From: Microvirga sp. ACRRW
GTDB lineage: Bacteria > Pseudomonadota > Alphaproteobacteria > Rhizobiales > Beijerinckiaceae
Assembly (NCBI RefSeq): GCF_022346925.1
Contig: NZ_JAKRNJ010000003.1
Coordinates: 186,001-250,000, forward strand
Direction of reading: 5' to 3'
DNA length: 64,000 bases
The notes beneath the pieces were generated by a model that saw nothing but the letters and a program-made list of their open reading frames with translations, had not been told where the DNA came from and searched no databases. The translations under genes were made by a program, and so were the position numbers. Numbering within the stretch: the stretch's first letter is position 1; the number at the start of each line of letters is the position of its first letter. Positions 17,798-25,153 of this stretch are shown here, one piece after another.

Positions 17798-18416
17798 TTG
17801 CGGACTTTCCAAACGCAGTTAGATTTTGAGCCTTCTCAATTCGAGCGCGGGCTTTGATAAGCCTGCGAACCCCGTCGGAGATCGTTGGGCGCGAGAGGGA
17901 AGAAACGAGCTTCTCGACTAGGTGAGCATATGGAGCGGTTCGGAATCCTCGATCCAATCCATGCCATTCCAACAAAGCCACCAACTCCTCCCTTTCGAGC
18001 AGCCTGACCAAGGCACCGGAATCCGTGGCTCGATTGAGCCGCCCCGGCCTAACGGTTTTGAGCCGGACATTGCCGTTCTCTCCGGCCGTGGCGAGCATGA
18101 TTCCCCACCAATCCGGAACCATCGCGACAGCCGCAGCATGATGGACACGACCGACGACAAGAGTCATTCGGTCGGCAGCAAGGCTGAAGAGGTCTGCCTG
18201 CCTCTTCAAGCGTCCCAGACGGTCTCGATCGCTCTTGATCTCCACGCCCGACAGTCGTCCGTTCACGACGGCAAGATCCATACGGGCGGACCCTCGCGCT
18301 GCACGAAGTTCCTCGACGACGACAGCATCATCATCAGCGTGCCTTTCGGCCAGGAGCTGTCTGACGGCTCTTCGAACCATTCCGTCATCAGTGTGGATGG
18401 TGGAGCTCTTCGACAT
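17772..18416 (-). CDS. sce7726-family protein with PD-(D/E)XK nuclease-like core
   Basis: The 214-residue product has the sce7726 pattern. An N-terminal winged-helix-like segment (MVRRAVRQLLAERH) is followed by RMDLAVVNGRLSGVEIKSD, which supplies the D-(x)n-ExK arrangement of PD-(D/E)XK nucleases. RLKRQADLFSLAADRMTLVVG and VPDWWGIM, typical of the family, come next. Its 3' end overlaps the convergent Beta-family gene by 26 bp. The nuclease assignment rests on motif spacing; the substrate is unknown. Confidence 0.72.
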   Translation of the reverse strand: MSKSSTIHTDDGMVRRAVRQLLAERHADDDAVVVEELRAARGSARMDLAVVNGRLSGVEIKSDRDRLGRLKRQADLFSLAADRMTLVVGRVHHAAAVAMVPDWWGIMLATAGENGNVRLKTVRPGRLNRATDSGALVRLLEREELVALLEWHGLDRGFRTAPYAHLVEKLVSSLSRPTISDGVRRLIKARARIEKAQNLTAFGKSAIICRPPSV

Positions 18417-18707
18417 TCCCGGTCTCCCGTGTTCACCCTCGGTGGCGCATCTCCCTGCAAGGATAACGCCCCGAACAACCCCTTTAAGAGAGTTTCGTCA
18501 CCAAAGGATTGATTTCAAGCTCTATCACGCTCTTGCCGCCAATGCGATCACTCCGCCTCGCGCCGGCCGCCCATCACCTCAATGGGGAGGCCTGCGCCGA
18601 AGGAGCGAATGATCGCAGCGTTCGTGCGAACTGCGACCACCATGTTGAACTTATGGAGCAAGCCTGAACTTCGCGCGCGACCTAAGCAACGCCCATGGAT
18701 CCGTTCA
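18417..18707. other. Intergenic region upstream of the sce7726 gene
   Basis: About 290 bp. A minus-strand frame around 18547-18645 encodes about 30 residues that look protein-like (VVAVRTNAAIIRSFGAGL) but has no upstream continuation and may be a gene remnant. No operator was recognised. Confidence 0.25.
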
Positions 18708-20720
18708 TCAGATCACGAAGAAGTCCTTGTGGGTCATCTTGTGCCCTTTGCCGACCTTGGCGATCAGCACGGCGGCGCCCTTCCCGGAGCCGTCGGCGTC
18801 GTAGTACAGATAGCCCTTCTTGTTGTCGTAGACGACGTAGTCGTTCTTGTCCTTGGCCTTCGGGCCGATGGTGAAGAAGTCCTTCTTGAGCGTCCCTGCC
18901 TTCGAACCGACTTTCTTGAAAATCGCATTCTCGAGGTGGAACGTGTCGTCCTTCACCGAGAAGTCGGTGACGGTGTCGACGTTGGTGGACTTGTTCAACT
19001 TCGTATTGAACACGAAGGCGTCCTTGCCCTTGCCGCCCGTCAGGGTGTCGTTGCCCAGTCCCCCGAAGAACTTGTCGGCTCCGGCACCGCCCACGAGCTT
19101 GTCGTTCCCGGTTGTGCCGTACACGACCTCATTATAGACATCCGCCACCGTGATATTGAAGGTATTGACGGACGAGGCGCCGAACTCGTCGGTGGCCTTG
19201 ACCTTGATCTGGTGGATCTTCACCTGCTCGAAATCGAGCTTAGCGCCATTGCGGACCATGATCTTGTCGCCCACGATCTCGAAGATGCCGGCCGCGTCAT
19301 CCAGGAGGCTGAAGGTCGGCCGGCCATCCACGTCATAGGCGCTCAGAGTGCCTACGACCGTGCCGTTCGCGGAGTTCTCGGCCACCTGGGTCGAGGTGAT
19401 CGAAATCGCTCCGGGGGCGTCGTTCACGTCACGGACCCAAAGCGTGAAGGTTACTGAGGACGGGGCCGAGCCATCGAGAGTGACGACCTTCAGGTCAATG
19501 GTGCCGCTGAAATTGAGCGGAGGAGTACCCGAGAAGGTCTTGGTCGCCGCGTCGAAGCGGATCCAGGCCGGCAGCGCCGAGCCATTCGCCAGAGCTGCCT
19601 GAAGGCGGGTGGCGGTAGGATCGAGGACGCCGGACGGCAGGGTCATCGTCCACGGGCTATCTTCGTCGGCGATCTGTTCGGGAAGGGTATTGGTCGCCAT
19701 GAGCGCATCGTCGAGCGACATGGTCGTGCCGTTGAACGAAATCCTCTCGATGCCGGACAGCAGGTCGTATCGGCCGGAAGACTTCTCCGTCACTTTGACT
19801 GAACCGTCGGCGAGGCGGACGAGGGTGAAGTCATTGCGGAGGCCGAAGAGCATGAAGGTATCGGCGCCGACGCCGCCGTCGACCACGTTGTTGCCCGGCC
19901 CTTCGCTGCCCCAGCTTCCATTGGTAGAGCCGCCGAAGATGGTGTCGTCGCCTTCCCCGCCGAAAAGCAGGTCATCGCCGTCGCCGCCGACGATGATGTC
20001 ATTGCCCTTACCGCCGTCGATGACGTCCTTGCCGCCATATCCGCCGTCGAGGATGTCATTGCCGTCCATGCCGTAGAGATGGTCGTCGACGTCGCTGCCC
20101 TCGACGGAGTCCGCAAGGGAGGAGCCGACGACTTTCTCGACTTCCGTGATGAGGAAGAATTCGCCCCACTGGTTGGACCCGGTGTTGCTTGCCAGGGATA
20201 CGGTGACACCCTGCGTCGGTGCCGGGGCCCCTGCCGGCAAGACTTCGAATGAGGCGGTGTCGAAGCCGTCGCCGCCCCAAATTGCATCCGGTCCGACGCC
20301 CATGCTGAAGTGATCGTTCCCGTCGCCGCCTCGGAGATCGTCGAAACCGAAGCCGCCGGATAGGGTGTCGTTACCGGACATGAGGGAGGCCATCAGATCG
20401 GCGACATTCCCGCTCTCGAGAAAGCTGCCGAACTCACTGAGGCTGGAGGAGAGACCTGACATCTCCACGAGGCCGACGGCGCCGGCTGCGTCGAGCAGGC
20501 GAATTCCGGTGACGGTGCCGGCAATCCATGGCGCGGTAGCTGCGGCGTCGATCATGAAGCCGATTCCGATGAGTTCGAGCCTGAACCCATCCCCGGTCGT
20601 GAGTACGATCTTGGTCCCGCTGTTCGAGACGAGGGTTGAGATGCCGGCCCCATAGAAGAGGGCGTCGGCGTAGAACTCGAAGTTGGAGGCTGCGGGGGCG
20701 GTGACGTTGAGAATGGCCAT
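18708..20720 (-). CDS. RTX (hemolysin-type calcium-binding) protein with cadherin-like domains
   Basis: The 670-residue protein has three zones. Residues ~110-290 and the C-terminal ~110 residues carry RTX nonapeptides of the form GGxGxDxL (for example GGDGDDLLFGGEGDDTIFGG). The middle has a putative Ig-fold (PEQIADEDSPWTMTLPSGV) and a cadherin-like repeat (VNDAPGAISITSTQVAENS). There is no Sec signal peptide, and the C-terminal hydrophobic/aspartate tail fits type I secretion. No T1SS genes are adjacent. The N-terminal 100 residues resemble other alphaproteobacterial RTX N-domains but lack a catalytic signature. It is probably a secreted calcium-folded surface or adhesin-like protein. Confidence 0.85.
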   Translation of the reverse strand: MAILNVTAPAASNFEFYADALFYGAGISTLVSNSGTKIVLTTGDGFRLELIGIGFMIDAAATAPWIAGTVTGIRLLDAAGAVGLVEMSGLSSSLSEFGSFLESGNVADLMASLMSGNDTLSGGFGFDDLRGGDGNDHFSMGVGPDAIWGGDGFDTASFEVLPAGAPAPTQGVTVSLASNTGSNQWGEFFLITEVEKVVGSSLADSVEGSDVDDHLYGMDGNDILDGGYGGKDVIDGGKGNDIIVGGDGDDLLFGGEGDDTIFGGSTNGSWGSEGPGNNVVDGGVGADTFMLFGLRNDFTLVRLADGSVKVTEKSSGRYDLLSGIERISFNGTTMSLDDALMATNTLPEQIADEDSPWTMTLPSGVLDPTATRLQAALANGSALPAWIRFDAATKTFSGTPPLNFSGTIDLKVVTLDGSAPSSVTFTLWVRDVNDAPGAISITSTQVAENSANGTVVGTLSAYDVDGRPTFSLLDDAAGIFEIVGDKIMVRNGAKLDFEQVKIHQIKVKATDEFGASSVNTFNITVADVYNEVVYGTTGNDKLVGGAGADKFFGGLGNDTLTGGKGKDAFVFNTKLNKSTNVDTVTDFSVKDDTFHLENAIFKKVGSKAGTLKKDFFTIGPKAKDKNDYVVYDNKKGYLYYDADGSGKGAAVLIAKVGKGHKMTHKDFFVI

Positions 20721-20864
20721 GACCGGGTCCTATGAGAGCGTCGGAGAAGGAGCGCTCCGGGTCTCATTGGGATTGAGTCCTTGCCGCGCCTTTGTTGCAT
20801 GCAGGCGATGCAGTGGGGTCTCAGCCGGAGGGGGAGACGACTCAATGTAACGTTGCATGTACGA

Positions 20865-20884
20865 ATATGGATTATTATCCATAT
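20865..20884. promoter_or_regulatory. 20-bp palindrome upstream of the XRE gene
   Basis: ATATGGAT and ATCCATAT flank TATT, a perfect inverted repeat 34 bp before the XRE start codon and between the divergent RTX and XRE genes. It is a probable binding site for that regulator. Confidence 0.55.
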
Positions 20885-20917
20885 GTGCGGTTGGCAAGAT
20901 CCGGTTCGAGTGGCCGG

Positions 20918-21157
20918 ATGGATATCCAGCGAATCCTTGCCCAGAATGTGCGCCGCCACCGCCTCGCCGCAGACCTGTCGCAATGGCAGCTTGTGGAGAG
21001 ACTGGAGGCGCTGGATGCTGACCTAGGGGTAGATCAGGCCTATCTTTCGCATCTCGAAAACGGCCGAAAGAACCCGACGCTGATCACGGTGGCGTGTATC
21101 GCGAAGGCGCTTGGGGTGACGGTGGCGCAGTTGGTCCAAGAACCGGACGCTGGCTGA
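20918..21157 (+). CDS. XRE-family HTH regulator
   Basis: The 79-residue product is a single Cro/C1-type HTH. It has the pattern LAADLSQWQLVERL, then VDQAYLSHLENGRKNPTL with the recognition helix, and the C-terminal VACIAKALGVTVAQL. The ATG at 20918 begins the domain. It is divergent from the RTX gene, with a palindrome in between, so it may control that gene or itself. It is not paired with a toxin. Confidence 0.8.
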   Translation: MDIQRILAQNVRRHRLAADLSQWQLVERLEALDADLGVDQAYLSHLENGRKNPTLITVACIAKALGVTVAQLVQEPDAG

Positions 21158-21480
21158 GTCACGCGCTGCAAAAGGACCGAGCGTAATCTTGAGATTGCTC
21201 CTCATCAGGGAGCTTCCCCATATGTTATGACCAGCTTGCGAAAATGGTAATAACACCCTTACACGACCTCATGAGGGCTTCGAGAGAGGCGAGGTCGGTT
21301 GATCCGCTAGATGTGGAAATCAGAGGTGATCCCGATACACTCCCGAGATAAAGAGGTAAACGGACCTTCATCGGGTGCAGGGAAATTCTGCTCATGACCC
21401 GACGCGGACCTCAATACTGTTATCTTCAAGTGTCCGCAATGCGGGTGGGCTAAGGCCCCCGAATTCGACATGTGCGGATC
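21158..21480. other. Intergenic region between XRE and the arsenic flavoprotein gene
   Basis: About 320 bp without a supported gene. A plus-strand stretch near 21400-21470 reads VIFKCPQCGWAKAPEF, a possible remnant of a small zinc-ribbon protein without a start or stable end. No hairpin terminator was clear. Confidence 0.3.
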
Positions 21481-22923
21481 TCAGCAGCAGCCCGCAGGTT
21501 CCGCAACTTTCCCAGCGGGCTGGATCAGCTCGACGTCGGAGGGGCTGCATCCGCAGCCGGACTTGCCCTCAGCCTTGGCCTCGGCATCCGCGACGCAGCA
21601 GGCGTCGCTCTGTGAGGGAGCAGGTCCTCCGCAGCACTCCAATGATGGCCCTGCATTCGGGACAATGTTGGTCGAACACACACCTGTCTCCGGCAGGACG
21701 AGGTGAACGTCGTCGGCCCCTGCGAGGTCGCCGGCGATGGCCGCAACGACGGAGCGGACTTGCTCGTAGCCCGTCAGCATCAGGAATGTCGGAGCGCGGC
21801 CATAGCTTTTGATGCCGACCGTGTAGAAGCCTGGTTCCGGATGGGCAAGCTCACGATGACCGTGCGGTGGCACGGATCCGCAGGAATGCAGATTGGGATC
21901 GATCAGCGGGCCAAGCGCCTTCGCGCTTTCCAGCCAAGGGTCGAGATCGAGCCGCAGCTCCCGGGTCAAGTTGAGATCGGGACGCTGTCCGGTCGACACA
22001 ACGATCCTGTCGATCGGACCGAGTTCGCGGATGCCGCCGGCGGTCTCGCCCTCGAGCATGACCTGATTGCCGATAGCCGTCACGCGGGTTGCGGAGAAGC
22101 CGGAAACCAGAGCGATACGCCCGCTGTCGACGAGTGCTTTGAGGCTGGAGCCGAGTTCGCCGCGCGCCGGCAACTGGTCAGCGCGCCCGCCGCCATAGAC
22201 CCGCATGAGATTCTCGCCACGGGTTGTCCAGATAATGGACGTTTCGGGGCTTCTCTCAGCCAAGCGGGCCAGATCGAGCAACACGTTCGCCGCCGAATGC
22301 CCGGCGCCGACGACGAGGATTGTCTTGCCCTCGTAAGCCGGGCGGTCGCGCCCGAGCACATCCGGAATTCCGTATGCGATACTCCCGGCATTCTCGGCCT
22401 CGCCCTCAGCAAGGATGCCGCCTGCGCCGAGCGGGTTCGGAGCTGTCCATGTGCCGGAGGCATCGATCACCGCTCGCGCAAGGTCGCGCCGGATCATGCC
22501 GCTACCGTTGGAAACCGCAAGGACAAATGGCTTGGTCTCGCGACCCTTGCTGAGCACCTTGTCGGCGCCGAGGCGAGTGATCGCTTTGACTTGAACGCCC
22601 GTCTCGATCACGGCTGCCATCTCAGGTGTGGCGGCTAGCGGCTTTAGATAGGCGTCGTACAGATCCGATCCCGTTGGCATCGCCTTGCCGGAGGGCTCCT
22701 GCCAGCCATGGGATTGGAGAAGCGCGCGGGCCGCCGTGTCGGTGTTGTACTCCCAGGGCGAGAACAGGCGCACATGACCCCAGTCTCGGACATTGGCGCC
22801 GACCGTTGCTCCCGCTTCGTAGACCTTCACGGACATCCCGCGTTGGATCAGATGGGCGGCGGCGGCAAGGCCGACGGGACCGGCGCCGACGACGGCGACG
22901 GGGAGGCTCTCAAGCGAGGTCAT
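21481..22923 (-). CDS. arsO: Arsenic-cluster FAD/NAD(P)-dependent oxidoreductase (ArsO-like) with Cys-rich tail
   Basis: The 480-residue flavoprotein has an N-terminal FAD-binding GxGxxG (VVGAGPVGLAAAAHL), a second Rossmann NADPH motif (ILVVGAGHSAANVLL) and a late FAD contact (RIVVSTGQRPDL), as in flavin monooxygenases. The last ~60 residues carry nine cysteines in CC, CC, GCGC and CC clusters, reminiscent of metalloid-binding ends. The ATG at 22923 follows a TCCTGGG-rich region on its strand. It lies 98 bp downstream of arsR2 with an inverted repeat between, so it is probably arsenic-regulated. Substrate and reaction are not established. Confidence 0.72.
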   Translation of the reverse strand: MTSLESLPVAVVGAGPVGLAAAAHLIQRGMSVKVYEAGATVGANVRDWGHVRLFSPWEYNTDTAARALLQSHGWQEPSGKAMPTGSDLYDAYLKPLAATPEMAAVIETGVQVKAITRLGADKVLSKGRETKPFVLAVSNGSGMIRRDLARAVIDASGTWTAPNPLGAGGILAEGEAENAGSIAYGIPDVLGRDRPAYEGKTILVVGAGHSAANVLLDLARLAERSPETSIIWTTRGENLMRVYGGGRADQLPARGELGSSLKALVDSGRIALVSGFSATRVTAIGNQVMLEGETAGGIRELGPIDRIVVSTGQRPDLNLTRELRLDLDPWLESAKALGPLIDPNLHSCGSVPPHGHRELAHPEPGFYTVGIKSYGRAPTFLMLTGYEQVRSVVAAIAGDLAGADDVHLVLPETGVCSTNIVPNAGPSLECCGGPAPSQSDACCVADAEAKAEGKSGCGCSPSDVELIQPAGKVAEPAGCC

Positions 22924-22981
22924 GGGACAGTTCTCCTGGGGTCGATCGGCGGCACGGAATGGCATCGGCCTCTCTCTTCGT

Positions 22982-23009
22982 CGCTACTTCTAGAATTATC
23001 GAAGTAGCG
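22982..23009. promoter_or_regulatory. Inverted repeat upstream of arsO, probable second ArsR2 site or hairpin
   Basis: CGCTACTTC and GAAGTAGCG pair across a 10-nt AT-rich spacer between arsR2 and arsO. Its core (TTCGATAATTCTAGAA on the minus strand) resembles the ArsR-like site upstream of arsR2 in 11 of 16 positions. It could equally be a transcriptional hairpin. Confidence 0.5.
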
Positions 23010-23021
23010 CACAAAAAATAA

Positions 23022-23339
23022 TCAGGCGGCATTGTCCGTCTGAGTTGCGCATCCTGCGTCGGCGCAGCACTCGTCGGCGAGATAGCCGATGAGGCCATTC
23101 ATTGCCGGGTAACTCGCTCGGCAGATCAGGGTCGTGGATTGCCGCTCCTGTGTGACCAGCCCGGTCAGCAGAAGCCGCTGGATATGGTGCGACAGCGTCG
23201 AAGGCGGAATCCCAAGGCGCTCTTGGATTTGCCCGACAGGCAGGCCGGCTTCCCCGGCACGCACCAGCAAGCGGTAGATTTGGAGACGGGTGACATTCCC
23301 GAGCGCTTCGAGCTGCTTGGCTGCTTGTTCGACTTTCAT
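23022..23339 (-). CDS. arsR: ArsR-family metalloregulator (second copy)
   Basis: The 105-residue winged-helix repressor has the recognition region GIPPSTLSHHIQRLLLTGLV and the beta wing QERQSTTLICRAS. The C-terminal cysteines (DECCADAGC) resemble the C-terminal arsenite-binding Cys triad of Acidithiobacillus-type ArsR. The ATG at 23339 starts the conserved MKVEQAAKQLEALGNVTRL; an upstream TTG at 23375 is less likely. It is upstream of arsO and divergent from the RuvC-like/kinase unit. Confidence 0.85.
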   Translation of the reverse strand: MKVEQAAKQLEALGNVTRLQIYRLLVRAGEAGLPVGQIQERLGIPPSTLSHHIQRLLLTGLVTQERQSTTLICRASYPAMNGLIGYLADECCADAGCATQTDNAA

Positions 23340-23379
23340 GGAAATAAGGTAGAGCCGATCCCAGGCGCTGGTCAACAGC

Positions 23380-23401
23380 TATTTCGATGTTTGTCGAAAT
23401 A
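23380..23401. promoter_or_regulatory. ArsR-type operator in the divergent arsR2 / RuvC-like intergenic region
   Basis: A perfect inverted repeat with 8-bp arms (TATTTCGA and TCGAAATA) and a 6-nt spacer lies 41 bp before arsR2 and 73 bp before the RuvC-like gene on the other strand. It is a good candidate ArsR2 operator and could influence both directions. Confidence 0.6.
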
Positions 23402-23473
23402 ATGCTCTGCAATGCTAAAGGAGGAATCCGCACCTATTCAGAATATGCTAAATGGAGCCAACTGGGGGCATGA

Positions 23474-23929
23474 ATGATAACCATCGGCATACGCGCGGCG
23501 CCACGGGTGGTCACCTTTGCAGTCTATGACTCGGAGGCTGAGCGGATCATCAATGTCGAAGAAATCAAAATCCCTGCTGCCTTCTCTATGCCGGACGGTT
23601 TGAAGTATCTTCGCAGCAATCTTCTGGATGTCTTGCGCGAGTACGAGGTCGGGCAGGCTGGCGTGCGAGTAACCGAGCCGAGCGCGCAGTCTCCCAGTGT
23701 CGAGCGGATCCAGATCGAAGGGGTGATCCAAGAGGCCTTCGCCAGTAGCAATTTGGCGAAGTATTACGTCGGGCAAATCTCGTCGATTTCGTCCCGCCTC
23801 GGCATTGATCGCGCCCGCTTTAAGCCGCTAGTCGATGGCGAGAATGCATACGACATCGAGAACTGGGACAAAATGACGAAAGAGCAACGCGAAGCCGTGC
23901 TCTGCGCCGTAGGGGCGACGAATGCTTAA
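23474..23929 (+). CDS. RNase H/RuvC-fold-like protein of unknown function
   Basis: The 151-residue product fits an RNase H-like fold: strands MITIGIRAAP, VVTFAVYDS and VEEIKIP, a long helix (LKYLRSNLLDVLREYEV), a strand AGVRVTEPS, then IQIEGVIQEAFASS and a C-terminal helix KMTKEQREAVLCAVG. The acidic residue on the fourth strand (VTEP) is kept, but the first-strand Asp of active RuvC enzymes is replaced by Arg (GIRA), so catalysis is doubtful. It is the first gene of a three-gene unit. Its last 8 nt overlap the kinase start, implying translational coupling. The fold call is by pattern only; no function is recognised. Confidence 0.55.
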   Translation: MITIGIRAAPRVVTFAVYDSEAERIINVEEIKIPAAFSMPDGLKYLRSNLLDVLREYEVGQAGVRVTEPSAQSPSVERIQIEGVIQEAFASSNLAKYYVGQISSISSRLGIDRARFKPLVDGENAYDIENWDKMTKEQREAVLCAVGATNA

Positions 23930-24965
23930 ACCGTACCAGACAGGTCAGGTCACTTTCGACCTGATCAAGGAGATCGGCGCCGATGGCCGCAACTCCAAGA
24001 CCTTCGTGTCCCGGGATCATCAGCTCGATGCCGAGATCGTAATCAAGAAGATCGACAAGAAGACGCTAGCCTCACCCGGAAATTTCTTTGACGAGTCGAA
24101 GGCGCTGTATGCAAGCGCTCATCCCAACGTCGTGCCGATCCATTATGCATGCGAGGATGTCGACGCGATCTATCTGGCAATGCCGTACTATCGAAAGGGC
24201 TCAGTCAAGGGATTGATCACCGATCGCCATCTCAGTGTGCGCAGGATCGTGACGCTGGGCTGCCAAGTTCTGACGGGCCTTCACAACATCCATTCGAAGA
24301 AGTTGATCCACTTCGATGTCAAGCCGGACAACATTCTGCTGTCGGAGCGTGAAGAGGCGCTCCTGTCAGACTTCGGGCAGGCGAAGCAAATGAACTTCGT
24401 CGGTAAAGCGGCTCAAGATCGTCACTACACCCCGATGATTCCGCCGGAAGCAACGAAGACCGACCATTTCGACGTCACCTTCGACATCTACCAATTCGGG
24501 CTGACGCTCTACCGCATGTGCAATGGAAACAACGCCTTCTACCGACAACTGGCGAAATACGGTCCTTACAACACCTTCGATCGCGATAGCTTCCGGTTCG
24601 ACTTGCATAACGGTCGCTTCCCGGATCGGAAAATCTTCCCGCCGCACATTCCAGCCAAGCTAAAGAACATCATCAAGACCTGCCTGGAGCCGAACCCAAA
24701 GGATCGCTACGGATCGGCCCTTGAGGTGTCCAATGCCCTGGCCGACATCAGCGGCCAGATCCTGGACTGGCACTTTGTCGAAACCCCTGATACAAGCACA
24801 TGGGTGAAGAACGAAAACGGAACAAAATACGAGCTAACCCTTAAGCTCGATGGAACTTCCGAGTTCTATAGAAGCGTTAACGGTGGTCAGCGGCGGCGTA
24901 TCATGGAAGGATGCAAGCAGTCGCTGTCGCATAAGGATGTGCAGAAGCTCTTAGGTTCTTACTGA
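23922..24965 (+). CDS. Serine/threonine protein kinase (non-RD, variant HFD loop)
   Basis: The 347-residue product has an N-terminal eukaryotic-like kinase domain (about 10-275). It has a degenerate glycine loop (EIGADGRNSKTF), the ATP-binding Lys in EIVIKKID, a helix C Glu in DESKAL, the catalytic loop LIHFDVKPDNILL, DFG in LLSDFGQAK and a PPE motif in place of APE. The HRD arginine is Phe (HFD), making it a non-RD kinase. The last ~70 residues (from ILDWHFVETP) form a small unassigned domain. There is no TM segment or PASTA repeat, so it is cytoplasmic. It overlaps the RuvC-like gene by 8 nt and the next small gene by 1 nt. Confidence 0.85.
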   Translation: MLKPYQTGQVTFDLIKEIGADGRNSKTFVSRDHQLDAEIVIKKIDKKTLASPGNFFDESKALYASAHPNVVPIHYACEDVDAIYLAMPYYRKGSVKGLITDRHLSVRRIVTLGCQVLTGLHNIHSKKLIHFDVKPDNILLSEREEALLSDFGQAKQMNFVGKAAQDRHYTPMIPPEATKTDHFDVTFDIYQFGLTLYRMCNGNNAFYRQLAKYGPYNTFDRDSFRFDLHNGRFPDRKIFPPHIPAKLKNIIKTCLEPNPKDRYGSALEVSNALADISGQILDWHFVETPDTSTWVKNENGTKYELTLKLDGTSEFYRSVNGGQRRRIMEGCKQSLSHKDVQKLLGSY

Positions 24966-25153
24966 TGGTCAAGATCAAGAACGATCCGAGCAGGTATGTA
25001 AGACGTTCCACTCTTGCGGGACGGCGGAGCAGTGCCGTGGGCGAGAAGAGCGACCAATCCTCCCGAAAGCGGGAGCGAGAATTCCTGGTCGCGCCAATCG
25101 ACGACAATTTCTACATCGACTTCAGGGTGAAGCCCTCGCGGAAGCAAACCTAG
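24965..25153 (+). CDS. Small basic Ser/Arg-rich protein of the kinase unit
   Basis: The 62-residue product starts within the stop of the kinase (TGATG), a strong sign of coupled translation and of a real gene. The N-terminal two thirds are rich in Arg, Lys and Ser (STLAGRRSSAVGEKSDQSSR). A short ordered end (FLVAPIDDNFYIDFRVKP) follows. It overlaps the convergent acr3 gene by 4 bp. Its composition would suit a kinase substrate or nucleic-acid-binding partner; that is inference. Confidence 0.6.
   Translation: MVKIKNDPSRYVRRSTLAGRRSSAVGEKSDQSSRKREREFLVAPIDDNFYIDFRVKPSRKQT

Noticed and set aside
18582-19457. Plus-strand open frame opposite the RTX gene
   Set aside because: Its product is an antisense shadow of the repeat region, without independent support.
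21400-21470. CPQCG-containing stretch suggesting a zinc-ribbon protein
   Set aside because: There is no start codon in a sensible place and the frame continues into the antisense of arsO; at most a remnant.
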